Source: Eupeodes corollae (taxonomy: Eukaryota; Arthropoda; Insecta; Diptera; Syrphidae). Taken from it: 64,000 bases of DNA. Below the pieces are notes generated by a model. The model was not told the origin of the DNA. It was given only the letters and a program-made list of their open reading frames with translations, and did not search any database. The translations under genes and the position numbers were made by a program. The DNA is taken from contig NC_079147.1 of NCBI RefSeq assembly GCF_945859685.1, positions 68,850,946 through 68,914,945 on the forward strand, in the 5' to 3' direction. This document shows, piece by piece, positions 10,986 through 22,622 of this stretch (its first letter is position 1; the number at the start of each line of letters is the position of its first letter).

Positions 10986-11132
10986 TCCCAGCCTCTTTTT
11001 TCAATTTTGTAAATTTTACCGCTTTATGCTACATTCAGATTGAAGAAAAAGAAGAAGAAATCTAGGAACATATGGTACTACTATTAAGAAATCGTTTAAC
11101 TTTTAACTCTCAACCATATGCCTATTTATATA

Positions 11133-12396
11133 AAGGGTGATTTTTTTGAGGTAAGGATTTTCATGCATTAGTATTTGACAGATCACGCGGGATTTCAGAC
11201 ATGGTGTCAAAGAGAAAGATGCTCAGTATGCTTTGACATTTCATCATGAATAGACTTACTAACGAGCAACGCTTGCAAATCATTGAATTTTATTACCAAA
11301 ATCAGTGTTCGGTTCGAAATATGTTTCGCGCTTTAAGTCCGATTTATGGTCTACATAATCGACCAAGTGAGCAAACAATTAATGCGATTGTGACCAAGTT
11401 TCGCACTCAGTTTACTTTATTGGACATTAAACCAACCACACGAATGCGTACAGTGTTTCTGAGAGTGTTGCTGAAGACCCTGAAATGTCGATTCGTCCCC
11501 GTTCGCAGCAATTGGGTTTGTGTTATTCGACCACATGGAAGATTTTACGCAAAGATCTTGGTGTAAAACCGTATAAAATACAGCTCGTGCAAGAACTGAA
11601 GCCGAACGATCTGCCACAACGTCGAATTTTCAGTGAATGGGCCCTAGAAAAGTTGGCAGAAAATCCGCTTTTTTATCGACAAATTTTGTTCAGCGATGAG
11701 GCTCATTTCTGGTTGAATGGCTACGTAAATAAGCAAAATTGCCGCATTTGGAGTGAAGAGCAACCAGAAGCCGTTCAAGAACTGCCCATGCATCCCGAAA
11801 AATGCACTGTTTGGTGTGGTTTGTACGCTGGTGGAATCATTGGACCGTATTTTTTCAAAGATGCTGTTGGACGCAACGTTACGGTGAATGGCGATCGCTA
11901 TCGTTCAATGCTAACAAACTTTTTGTTGCCAAAAATGGAAGAACTGAACTTGGTTGACATGTGGTTTCAACAAGATGGAGCTACATGCCACTCAGCTCGC
12001 GATTCTATGGCCATTTTGAAAACAATTCATCTCAAGGAATGGACCGGTAAGTTGGCCACCAAGATCATGCGATTTGACGCCTTTAGACTATTTTTTGTGG
12101 GGCTACGTCAAATCTAAAGTCTACACAAATAAGCCAGCAACTATTCCAGCTTTGGAAGACAACATTTCCGAAGAAATTCGGGCTATTCCGGCCGAAATGC
12201 TCGAAAAAGTTATCCAAAATTGGACTTTCCGAATGGACCACCTAAGACGCAGCCGCGGTCAAAATTTAAATAAAATTATCTTCAAAAAGTAAATGTCATG
12301 GACCAATATAACGTTTCAAATAAAGAATCGATGAGATTTTGTAAATTTTATGCGTTTTTTTTTTTAAAGTTCTCAAGCTCTTAAAAAATCACCGTT
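11133..12396 (+). mobile_element. mariner element, DD41D (rosa-like) family
   Basis: The 1264-bp element is flanked by TA at 11131-11132 and 12397-12398. Its ends are inverted: AAAGGGTGATTTTTTTGAGG on the left, and on the right the complement of AAACGGTGATTTTTTAAGAG. It encloses a single decayed transposase gene. Size, TA target and protein family fit a mariner of the rosa group, first described from the medfly Ceratitis. Confidence 0.85.
11246..12292 (+). pseudogene. mariner (rosa-like, DD41D) transposase, two frameshifts
   Basis: ATG at 11246 opens an amino-terminal helix-turn-helix region (LTNEQRLQIIEFYYQNQ). The frame shifts near 11440-11455, and the catalytic domain continues in another frame with SQQLGLCYSTTWKILRKDLG and FSDEAHFWLNGYVNKQN (first Asp near 11695). 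HPEKCTVWCGLYAGGIIGPY and MWFQQDGATCHSA (second Asp at 11974-11976) follow. Shortly before the third Asp (TPLDYFLWGY, 12086-12088) about 11 nt are missing relative to the 41-residue spacing, shifting the frame again. The carboxy end MLEKVIQNW...FKK is intact. The protein normally cuts and joins its element at TA. This copy cannot make it. Confidence 0.85.
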
Positions 12397-12539
12397 TAGA
12401 AGTTAACATAGCAGACTTTGTTTCGCGTCTGTAATGTGTTTAATAATTAAGTATCTTAATTCTTGCCTAAATAAAACTAAACGACAATGCAGACACCCAG
12501 ACGGGGTCAAAATATGTACTGCATGGCTCATAACACTGT

Positions 12540-12869
12540 ATTTAAAAAACAAATCCAAAAACTGTTTGTACAAAATACTGTATAATCCAAACAAAATTCT
12601 GTATTTTAAAATAATGCAGTGCAGTCTATCAAAAGGTTTTTTATTTTTCAACCTATTTACAGAATTTTCATCTCTGACAACATTACATACAGGAATGGTT
12701 GAGAGTTGTAAGTCACTAGGCGCTGGTTCTTCATGAAGTGTTGTTGAGATACAGTATTATGCGATGCAGTATTGTGACAATACAGCATTTGAGATACAGT
12801 ATTTAAAATATACAGTATTAGAATATTAACCATAACATAACAGTATCTTACAGTATTTTGACCATACAA
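12540..12869. repeat. Cluster of ACAGTATT-type short repeats
   Basis: Variants of ACAGTATT or its relatives (CAGTATTATG, CAGTATTGTG, ACAGCATTTG, ACAGTATTTAAAATA, ACAGTATTAGA, ACAGTATCTTACAGTATTTTG) occur repeatedly here. They continue at 13165-13200 after the SINE. There is no fixed period. It may be a degenerate minisatellite that served as a SINE target. Confidence 0.45.
12690..12735 (+). mobile_element. SINE fragment in opposite orientation
   Basis: The stretch with AATGGTTGAGAGTTGTAAG matches the complement of the 3' half of the SINE copies at 12870-13164 and 39061-39366. It is a short truncated piece oriented opposite to its neighbour. Confidence 0.6.
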
Positions 12870-13164
12870 AAAAGTTGGGTAGCGCAACAGTCCGTTGAGA
12901 ATTAGGGCCTATTGGCTTCCAACTCTCAACCATTCCTTTGTTCGAGTACTGTTGTCACTGATGAAGGGGACCTATAGTTTTAAACCGAATCCGAATGGCT
13001 AATGTGGGCAAGCACTTTTTATGACAAGAATTACTCTTTGAAAATTTGTCAATTCCTCGCAACAGGCAGTACCCGTAAATAAATAAAACTTTAGATGGGA
13101 CCGAATCTAAGACTTCAGACATGACAGTGCAACGCACTAACCATCATGCCACGTGTACTACCAT
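12870..13164 (-). mobile_element. tRNA-derived SINE with 18-bp target duplication
   Basis: This 295-bp insert is flanked by a perfect duplication AGTATTTTGACCATACAA (12852-12869 and 13165-13182). On the minus strand the 5' end is tRNA-like: an A-box-like GATGGTTAGTGCG, a loop containing CTGTCAT (anticodon GTC, Asp-like) and a decayed B box. The 3' part is family-specific and ends with CTGTTGCGCTACCCAAC plus a short T run. This is the usual structure of a pol III SINE mobilised by a LINE. The partner LINE is unknown. Confidence 0.8.
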
Positions 13165-13182
13165 AGTATTTTGACCATACAA

Positions 13183-14484
13183 TATTTTAAAATACAGCAT
13201 TTCAGCCCGCTCCCAGCCTAGACATCAATTATGAATAGTTTGAATAGTGAGCTTTGTGATACGTTTTAATAATTTTGGTTGTTAGCGATCTACTTTAGTA
13301 CACGCCAAACTTTTAACCAATATTATGGCACTTTCAACGAGACCTATGTAAGTTTGACAGGAGTAAAACGAAAGCGCTACAAACTTGAAAGTCGAAATTA
13401 ATGATTAATCTTTACCATAGCACATTCAGATTTCAGTTTCAGAGTAATACAAATTTGACCACATCGATCGTGCATAATGAATTTAATTCACTTTCATATT
13501 ACTCCAAAACCAATTAAATGACAAATTAGGGCGAGTAATTGATCCCCAAAGACCTAACATCTTAAATGCAGGCAACTGAGTTGGACCAACTTTTGGCTAA
13601 GCAACCTTATGATATTAGGCTGCTATTTGAATGTTCTTTTATTTAAATCAAGAACCGACTAAAGATCATGAGATCGATTTTCTATGCTTACCAAAGACTT
13701 GAAATGCAAGCAACCCTGGGTTATTCCAGGTTTTTGTTAGGCAATCGTATATTGTTCGGACGAGAGTTAAATAAGCTTTCATTTTACGTTAAAATCAATA
13801 TAATAACAGGTGAGGGTATTTTTACTCCGCAGACCGACCTCTTTAAGCCGGGCAACAATCCAATAGGGATATGGTATAAGTAGGGAACCCTATTTTTTTG
13901 TCATCATTATGTCATGGTGTTTCATTACATACCCGATTTTTGTGAATAACAGATGTGGGCAGTTGAGCTCAAAAATTAACTATTATTTTGTACCTTAGGG
14001 CTGATAATCGTTATCAAATTTCAAGTTTTTTTGGCTCTTAGACTCATAGTCATAATAAATGCAACAAACCAAATAATTTTTAAATATTTTAGAAATTTTA
14101 GTTTTGCATATTTTTGTAAAATAAATTATTTTTAATAAAATTTGTTTTTTTTTTTATTCTAGAGTCTTCAAAATAATAGTGAACTCGAATTGGTCAAAAT
14201 TAACTAAGCAGAAGTCAGTTTTGAAATAAAAAAATGTTTTGTAGTTTTTTCAATTGCTAGAATGAATTTCTTAATTTTTTTTATCGCCTCTATATTACGC
14301 TACATTGACTAAACAAGTTTTTGACATTTACTCACTAGTATTGCTTTCCAATTACTCACTAGTATTGCTTTCCATTGTAAGTCTTTATTGTGGAAAACTA
14401 TAGTGTCTAAAAATGTTTTCATATCCTCTTACAAATTCTTGATCTTGACCTCGTAACTTCTGTGTTTTGAATGAACTTTAGAAC
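13183..14484. other. Non-coding AT-rich stretch
   Basis: No gene or classifiable repeat recognised. One open frame at 13668-13883 has no motif. A local direct repeat TTACTCACTAGTATTGCTTTCCA occurs twice near 14330-14375 as an imperfect 24-bp tandem. Confidence 0.5.
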
Positions 14485-14903
14485 CAGCGTTGTACTAAAG
14501 TGCCATTCAGCCCCAATATTTTTATTTTGGCACTTTGCACTGGGCCATTACGAAAAGGTCCCAGAATTGTAAAATTTAGAAACTAAAAACTAATTTTGAA
14601 TAGAATAATAAATCATAACTTAAAAATTTTAGAAATCTATAATTTTCAAGTCATCGATATTTAGTATCATCCATATGCCAATTTTGCTGGGCGCATTCAT
14701 TGAAAAATTCAACACACTAAATCGACTGACAGTAGTAATATGTAAGTGTAAAAATATTCATATGTGAAGTCTTATTTTGTGCTCAGATGGTCGAATTTCG
14801 ACCACACGTGGTACTGTAAATACGAAAAAAAATAAGTTGCCCCAAAAAGTTCGGAATGGCAGCAAAAATGGCCCCAACATGTTTTTCCCCATTAACAACG
14901 CTG
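14485..14903. mobile_element. hAT-type miniature element with 8-bp target duplication
   Basis: A 419-bp AT-rich insert starts CAGCGTTGT and ends with the complement (ACAACGCTG, one position offset). It is flanked by identical 8-bp sequences TTTAGAAC (14477-14484 and 14904-14911). Eight-base duplications and CAGNG-type ends are hallmarks of the hAT superfamily. There is no transposase; it is a deletion derivative or MITE. Confidence 0.75.
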
Positions 14904-14950
14904 TTTAGAACCAACTGTCTTTTTCTGTGACGGTGAACGTATAATTCGTA

Positions 14951-15940
14951 GGGTGGTTAAATTTTAAGAGCTAAATGTAAAGTTTCTTTGCACCTAATTT
15001 AAGATTTCTCAATTTCAGACTAATTCATTTTTAACCATGGAAAGATACGCAATCGAGCAACGCGTTTAAGTTATTCAGGCTTATTATAAAAGCTGGCGTT
15101 CAAATCAAAATGCATATCGGGTATTTTGTGATTTTTTCGGTCAATTTAATCGTCAAATTAATGAGTTTACAATCGGAAAAATCGTGCAAAAATATGAGCA
15201 AACCTAGTCTGTATAAGATGTATGCTGTTCGCGATAGTGTGGCTGAAGAGCCGTCTACCTAAAAGCTTACATTTCCACGCTTTTAACTCAGGCAGTAAAC
15301 TCAAGAACTAAAGCCTCTTTAACATTTCAAGCGTCTTTAATGGTCAATATTATGGCAAGAAATGGAAAGAGTGAATGATCAATTTTTGAAGAAAATTATC
15401 TTCTCTATCTTTAGTGGTGAGGCACATTTTCATTCGAATTCGAATTCGACAATAAGCATAATTTTCACATTTGGGAGAATGATAATCAAAGAGTGATTGT
15501 CGAAAAACCAATGAAACCATTTTGGTGCGGTTAATGGGCTGGCACCCATATTTTTTCTAAATAAGGCTGGTCAGGCAGTAGTTATCGTGAAATAATTACA
15601 AACTTTTTATGGCCCGAATTGGAAGATTTGGGTAGAGACGATATGTGGTTTCAATAGGACTGTGCAACTTGCCACACAGGTAACGAAATTACCGTGTTAT
15701 CTTACGTAGTGGCAATGGCAATGGTCCGCCAAATTCGTGTGATTTGACACCGTTTGATTTCTTCTTTTTGGTTATTTGAAAGAAAAGATGTACATACCTA
15801 TAGAATGAACGTGTCCCGTCGAGATCGCGTAATAGAGTCATACCAAAATTATTATATTAAAATTAAATTACAATGGTTACATAAATAATTTGTTATTTTT
15901 ATTCAAAATCAACATCGGCCCTTAAAATTAAACAATCCTT
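14951..15940 (+). mobile_element. Decayed mariner-like element (second family)
   Basis: TA-flanked element with inverted ends: GGGTGGTTAAATTTTAAG on the left, and on the right the complement of AGGATTGTTTAATTTTAAGG. A relic transposase starts MERYAIEQRV (ATG near 15039) and has numerous stops. Recognisable pieces are ENDNQRVIVEKPM, ITNFLWPELEDLG and DDMWFQ with the following DCATCHTG block. The same family is found at 38016-38450 (minus) and probably at 33620-34165, 19005-19240 and 48990-49490. Confidence 0.7.
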
Positions 15941-15942
15941 TA

Positions 15943-17542
15943 CAATTGCTTGGCCTTTCTTAACAGATTTGTACTTATTTTGTTTACATTTTGTCCGGCT
16001 TATCTGACTTTAATAAACTTTCTTATGTTTTGAACATATTGCAATAAGAAAATAGAAGTTTTATTTTAAAACTTTAAGTATTTGGAAATAACCTGTTTTT
16101 TTTAATTTTGTTTTACAGAAGATATTGAAAAACGCGGATAGGGCACTACCAGCCTTAATTTATGTGTGTTTTCTTTTATTTGCTCTTAATTCTAAAACAT
16201 AATATATATTAAATTTTGTCTTCTTTTTTTTGTCTTCTTAGTTTAGTTTTTTTTATGCAATTATTTCTTATGATTTTTTTTATATTTCAAAAATATGGTC
16301 ACCCCGAAATGCACAAGTTCTAGTAGATACACTACAAAAGTGATTAAGATTTTTTTTTCTCTATGATAATGATAATACATATTTTTAATTCCATAATCAA
16401 AAAACCACCCATCCCTATCGAGACATCACACAACATAAAGTTAAAGCAACACAGAAAATAAGAAGAAAAACAAAAACACGAAAATGGAAAAGAAAAACAC
16501 TTTTAGACACAACTCATCAACATCTCGAGCCAGCCAGAGCCTAGAAAAAGAAGAAGAATCTAAGCATTTCTAAGTATCTATGCAATGTTTTTCTTTATTT
16601 TCTTTTTCCTTACAAATGATGAAGATGATGATGAATCCCTAGCTCAACGGATGGATGGACCTAGACTTAGATCATGCTATCCATAGAGAATAAAGATTCA
16701 AATGCTCATATAGAAGCTCTAACTAAGACTTTGGAGATAGGTACTGGCCAGGCCAAGACCATCTATCTATCTCGTCTAGAAGCGACATCAGGAAAATGTA
16801 AATATGTATCTTTGAAATACACACCGTGACCAGAAAGAATTACACTACGCGGTGCGACCGTAACGCGTATTGTTGTGTAATAACACACTCTAAAAAGTCT
16901 ACTATCACAACACCTTAACCTCCTATGATGCGTCCTCACCGCAACTCAATCACAGATCTCTGATGATGGGAATAAAGGAAGCGTGAGGAATATCGAATCA
17001 AAGCCTCACAGCTCCAACTCCCATAGACAGTGATAGCATAATGTCTGCTCTGCATCAAGTAAAACAAACTGAAACTGGTCACTGGTCAATGAGGGATTCA
17101 GAATTCAGAATTCACAATTCTCAATTCAGATTGAATTGGATTGGATTTCTTGATCTTGTTGTTGTTGTTGTCGCCGATTAAGAAGATACTATTTTTGCTG
17201 ATTTTCTTTTGCCCCTCAATACACACTCCAGCGGAGAGGCAATCGCGGTTCTCTTAGCTTCTGTTTCTAAGGTTCTGACTCTGCCTCCAATTCCGACTCT
17301 GAATCTGATTCTGATTCCGACTCTGGGCCACCAGCGAGCGATCGGCCTTACGACTTACGAGTGTTGTCGTCATTGTTTTTCTTTTTTTCTTTTATTTTTC
17401 GTATTTTCATTTTCTTATATCGCGGTATAGTGCGCGCCTTGTTGTATGGTGTGTACCGTGTGTACCTTGTATACCTTGTATACCGATACCTACCTTAAGT
17501 ATAATGAGGCAAAGTGTGCCTGGTTCTTCTCCCACCATAGCT
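15943..17542. other. Upstream region of the Cyp307a gene
   Basis: No transposon or gene is recognised here. Features seen: a GAATTC-rich palindromic run at 17098-17145, a (GTT)n run near 17158, a CTCTGATTCTGATTCCG-type run at 17276-17325, and GTGTACC/GTATACC microrepeats at 17450-17490. Control sequences for the gene probably lie here, given its TATA promoter just downstream, but no specific binding site can be asserted. Confidence 0.5.
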
Positions 17543-17578
17543 ATAAAAGCCATCGCATAGAATCAAAAGTGCTCAGTT
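17543..17578 (+). promoter_or_regulatory. TATA box and initiator of the Cyp307a gene
   Basis: TATAAAAG at 17543-17550 is followed by the Drosophila-type initiator TCAGTT at 17573-17578. Its A at 17575 lies 32 bp after the first T of the TATA box, the expected spacing. Predicted 5' leader 17575-17949, about 375 nt. No clear DPE seen. Confidence 0.75.
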
Positions 17579-17949
17579 AAGAATTTTTGGTAACTTGAAA
17601 AAGGCACACGGCGAACCTTCTTCAAGCCCCACCAGTCTATCTGTCTGCCTGTCTGCCATAAATATTTGCTTCAGACGATAAATAGTTTGGTGTTGGCTGC
17701 GCTCCGATTAGGAACTTTTCGAACTTCAACCGATATTCTTAAAGAACCTCTTATAAATATAAGAATCAGTTAAGTGCGCTTTATAGGAAGACGAAGACCA
17801 AGACCACGACGACAACGACTACGAAGACGTGTCGATCAAGAAATTAAAAAAAAAAAGTGTCAAGTTTTATCAAACAATTTTTTAACCACCTCAATAAATC
17901 TGTGCTCTATCTATCCTGCAATCATCCCAAACACTTTAAGGAACTAAAA

Positions 17950-20900
17950 ATGGAAGTTGCAGTTTTTGACATATTAATTCTCATCATTGTGATCATATCG
18001 TTCGGTGCTTACTTAAAAGTGATTTATGAATGTTTTCGCAAAGCCCGAGTTACGACAACACAATTTGGCAAAGTCCAAGGACAGGGACAACAAGGACACA
18101 CCATCCAAAGGACCACTGGCGAAACAGTAACCCGTGAATATAAACAAGCTCCAGGGCCAATTCCATGGCCAGTTCTAGGCAATTTGGCAATGTTGGGTAA
18201 ATACAAGGTGCCATTTGAAGCATTTACCGCCATTGCCAAGGAATATGGTGATGCTTATACACTGACTCTTGGGACAACCCGGTGTTTTGTGGTCAACAAT
18301 TTAGAACTTATTCGGGAAGTGCTCAATCAGAATGGAAAGTTCTTCGGTGGACGTCCTGACTTTTTGCGCTATCACAAGCTATTTGGCGGAGATCGTAATA
18401 ATTGTAAGTATTGATTATTTTATATTTTTCTGAGTGTTTTTTAAAAATTTGCTGCGTAAGTTTAGTTTGGATTTGGCGCATTTTTAAATTTAATTTTGCG
18501 TAGATTATAATTTTTTATATTTTATTTGAAAACAAGAAATGCGTGAGTGAAAATTTGTTTACATTTGCAGAAAATTTTCATAAAATGCGAACCGTAATTT
18601 GAGTAGAAGAAGTGATCCCATTTTTCATATTTGATTTGTTTGCAATTGTTTTGGAAATTCATTTGTGCGGGTTTTATTTTTGAGAATTTAAAAAAAAAGT
18701 GAAATAAGTGATTTTCATTTAAAAAAAAAGAATATTTGTTTAGATTTCCTGAATTCGATTTTGAAAAAAGTTTACCTATATTCATAATGCGGTCAACACG
18801 ATTTTAAAAAAATATGAAACAGAGTTATTACATTAAATTGTGAGTTTTTTGAAAACTATTTTCAACTCTATTTTCTAAAAACATTAAAAATTAGTTCAAC
18901 TAGAACAATAACAACCTCTGAACTTTTTTTGAGTCTTTTTCAACTTTTCAACGTGTTTCTAAAAGATTCTGTGGAACAAAATTTAATTTTTTTTTTAATT
19001 AAATTTCTGTGCCAAGACTGCACACCAAACAGTGACTTTTTGTGGATGTAATGTCCTCTCTTCCTTTGCCAATGGCAGAAACACCATTTTTGTGGCAGGT
19101 TTTAACAATTTGTATACATTGTTCGTGGTTAGATGATCCGTTTTCGTAAATGTCAGACTTTCAACTGAAAGAACAAAAATTGGTTTAACAACTTAGTTTG
19201 ACAGATGTCGAATTCCAGATCTATACTTTTAAACCGCAAAATAGACAACCCGTTATATTGTTTTCCATTGTTTAAATTTATTTAAATGTCAAAAAATTTA
19301 CTTTTTTCTATCTTACTTTCCATTGGGCAATATTTTGTATTGTTGTTGATCATATTTGTTGAATATAAATTTGACAGCTACGCTGACACATCTCCCATCA
19401 GAAAAAACGACATCTACATAGTTTCAAAATCTATTAATTTTCAATCCTGTTCTATTTGTCAATTTTCTAATTGAAATCCTTTTTTACGAATGGAATTTGA
19501 TTACAAAAAAATCAATTCAAAAAGCATTTATGGTTGAAAAAATTACAATGGGTTTACACCATTTAAAAGAAGAACTTTATTCAGAAAATGTATTTGACTT
19601 TTGAGTTGAGAAATTCTGTTTATATGTCATTTTCTGCTCTATTAATCTGGTTGGGAAGATTTTGACATACATTTCAAATATAAACTACAGGAATTTTTAC
19701 TGTTTGCTTTTAACTTTAACAATTCTTTGTCTTTTTTTATAAAGAAAGATTGAACGTATTGACAGATATACTTCTTCTGAAACGTCAAAGTATATGTCAA
19801 AATTTTTTCTTCCATTCATTCCATCTATCGCTATTTGAATTTAGAATAAATGTAACACTAGACAATTTCCCATTTAAAATGTCAACAAATTTTTGACGTT
19901 TCTATAAACAGATCAAGAATTATTCTCCTATGTCAACATTTTGAAATTCTTTGATTTCATTCGATCAAATATTTATTTTTATTTGTCTTCCTTATTTGCT
20001 TAAGAATTTTGTTTCTTAAATATTTTGCTGCAGTGTTGACTTTTAACGAGATAAGGAGAACGTTTTTCCACAATGTTGGAATTAAAAAAAAAACATATTT
20101 TGACAGGTATCTCAATTTTTATGAAAGATTTTCCTGTGCAAAACTAATTCTTTCTTATGTTCCTATTTTCATTGATCTAAACATAAAATCTATTAATATA
20201 AAACATTTGGATATTTCAAAATAAAACAAACAAACAAAAATAAACGTCAGAAATGTTTCTGACACTTGACTGGAATTTAATGTCAAAATTAACAGAACTT
20301 TACTTGAATTTATAAAATTAAAACATATTCATGAAAATTTTAGGTAATAATTGAAATATGTAGTTAAATATTCCTTTCTTCCCTCCCTTAAAAGTTGTAA
20401 ATGGGAAACCATCTGTATTTGAACACAAAAGACTTGACAGGGTTTTATTCGGGCGCCATTTTAAAAAGCTTCCTCATTTTTATAATAAATTACACTCCTG
20501 TCCATTTTCTCACTGACTAAATCTTGGTTTTCTTTTTTTTACAGCTCTTGCTCTATGTGATTGGTCTCAATTGCAACAGAAACGTCGTAATCTCGCCCGT
20601 CGCCATTGTTCCCCACGTGATGCTTCATCGTACTTCTCCAAAATGAACGATGTCGGTTGCATTGAAATGCAGGAATTCATGGACATGCTGGACAAACGCA
20701 TTGTGCCCGGTCAAGAAATCGAAATCAAGCAGTTTATTCAGCAAACCTGTGCCAATATGTTCAGCCAGTATATGTGTTCGGTGCGTTTTGACTATGATGA
20801 TGTTGAATTCCAAAAGATCGTCTGGTGGTTCGATGAGATCTTCTGGGAAATCAATCAGGGCTACGCTGTTGATTTTCTGCCCTGGTTAGCTCCGCTGTAC

Positions 20901-21833
20901 AAGAAACATTTACAGAAAATCATCAATTGGTCAACTGGAATTCGGAAATTCATATTGGAACGTGTGATCAATGATCGTGAGCAGAACATCGATCTGGATG
21001 AACCGGAGCGAGATTTCACCGATGCACTATTGAAGAGTTTGGCGGAGGACAAGAATGTTTCGAGGGACACGATTATATTCATGTTGGAAGACTTTCTGGG
21101 TGGACACTCGGCTGTGGGAAATTTGGTTATGCTGGCCATCGCCTATGTTGTGAGGAATCCAGAGGTTGGAGTGAAGATTCAAGAGGAAGTTGACAGGATC
21201 ACTGAGGGAGGAAAGCGTTTTGTGAACTTTATGGACATGGAAATCATGCCCTACACAATGGGAACGATTTATGAGACTCTCCGTTACTCCTCGTCTCCGA
21301 TTGTGCCCCATGTCGCCACGGAAGACTCAGTCGTCTCCGGGTATGGAGTGACCGCAGGAACTGTGGTATTCATCAACAACTACGAGCTCAACACAAGTCC
21401 GAAGTACTGGGACGAGCCGGAGAAGTTCAATCCCGAAAGATTCGTTGAAACTGTTCCACCACCGTCGTCGATTGCCACAAAACGAAAGTGCTCGGAATCC
21501 TCAGATTCAGGAGTCGACAGCGAAAAGGAATCCACCAGAACAACAACAAAGATCACCGACATTGAAATCAAATCAACAGAGATTCCACAGCAACAGACCC
21601 GCCTCAAAAAGAACATCCCACACTTCTTGCCATTCAGCATCGGAAAGAGGACATGCATCGGACAAAACCTCGTCCGAGGGTTCGGCTTCATATTGCTGGC
21701 GAACATTCTTCAACGCTACAATCTGCACTCAAACGATCTGAGCCAAATCCAAACAGTCCCAGCCTGTGTAGCCCTTCCCTGCAAGGGTTTCCCCCTAGTC
21801 TTTACGCCGAGGGAAAACGCTCCTAAAATATAA
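17950..21833 (+). CDS. spok: Cytochrome P450 of the Cyp307a group (spook/spookier-like), two exons
   Basis: Exons 17950-18403 and 20545-21833 join in phase 1 to give 580 residues. The chosen ATG has a good context (AAAAATGG) and begins a membrane anchor (hydrophobic residues 6-26); upstream in-frame codons lack an ATG. Visible P450 landmarks: proline hinge APGPIPWPVLGN (67-78), helix I with GGHSA (about 336-340), ETLR of helix K (395-398), PEKFNPERF, and heme loop FSIGKRTCIG with Cys522. The block ELIREVLNQNGKFFGGRPDF and the exon-2 start SLALCDWSQLQQKRRNLARR are characteristic of Cyp307a. The family works in the ER of prothoracic gland cells in the so-called black-box steps from 7-dehydrocholesterol towards ecdysone; its exact reaction is not settled. 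A Ser/Thr/Lys-rich stretch (about 455-505) separates the PERF region from the heme loop. The intron favours spookier over intronless spook, but orthology is inferred. Confidence 0.93.
18404..20544 (+). other. Intron 1 of the Cyp307a gene
   Basis: Donor GTAAGT at 18404 and acceptor TTTTTTTTACAG ending at 20544; phase 1, 2141 bp. Joining here restores a continuous, family-typical protein (NN-S-LALC). The intron holds a mariner scrap (19005-19240) and, from about 19150 to 20440, an unusual density of TGTCA/TGACA words. Confidence 0.93.
19005..19240 (-). mobile_element. mariner transposase scrap in the intron
   Basis: On the minus strand about 80 bp reads LAKEERTLHPQKVTVWCA, a motif from the centre of mariner transposases. 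The nearby CCGCAAAATAGACAACCC (about 19232-19250) closely resembles CCGCAAAATAGATAGCCC at the end of the mariner relic near 34150, suggesting a shared terminus. Only a fragment remains. Confidence 0.6.
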
Positions 21834-22622
21834 TAAAAACCATCAATCTCAATAATTCTAGGTTTAGACAAATTTCTAAGTATCTCAAAACATGCACAAT
21901 TCTAACTCTCTCTCAATTTTCAAAAACCCTCAAAACTTAAAACTCAAAAAGATCGAAAAGCGGGAACTCAATGAAAACTTAAAATAATTATATACGTAAA
22001 TCGGGTTTATGGCTGCGGGTTTTGGAAAAACACAAAAACAAATGACTTTTCTCTCAAACAAAAGAAAACTAAAATTGAAACTTAAAAATCTCATAGATTA
22101 ATTATTAATTAATTGATATTTGACTTAAATATGTTTATCTCATAGAATAATTTTTGTTATTATTATTTTTTTTATTATATTATCTACTTTTTACTTTACC
22201 CGCAAATACTATCTCATTTTTATTATTATTATAATTATTATTATTATTAATTTGTTGCTAAGTAGGTTTATTTTTTTGTTTTTGTAAAAAGAAAAAGAAA
22301 ATATTAGAAAGAATTTTTTAAATTTATATTTTAGTAGATCTTTTTTTCACATTATATAAAGGCTATATAAAATACTATATACATTATTATATATTTTTTT
22401 GAGTTTGTTTAGTTATTTTAAATATATATTTTATTATATACTATTATCTTAATAAGACTGAATAATATTAGCAATAATAATTATGCAACAATATATAAAA
22501 AGTAAAACTAAAAATACTTAAAATGGAAATTCCTTAAAAGCAAAATTCCAGTTTTTAAAAAAATGTTAACTTAAAAGTACTTAATTGAAAATTTAAACCA
22601 GTTCCAGTTTATATATATTTAA

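Noticed and set aside
17857..17949. An upstream extension of the P450 reading frame to 17857
   Set aside because: It has no ATG (it would begin at GTG). The ATG at 17950 has a good context and is directly followed by the membrane anchor.
20009..20224. A 71-codon open frame inside the Cyp307a intron as a nested gene or extra exon
   Set aside because: No motif; inclusion would disrupt the family-typical protein, which splices perfectly from 18403 to 20545.
22140..22260. ATT-rich runs downstream of the Cyp307a gene as a matrix-attachment or origin element
   Set aside because: Only simple AT-richness is visible; nothing specific supports such a call.
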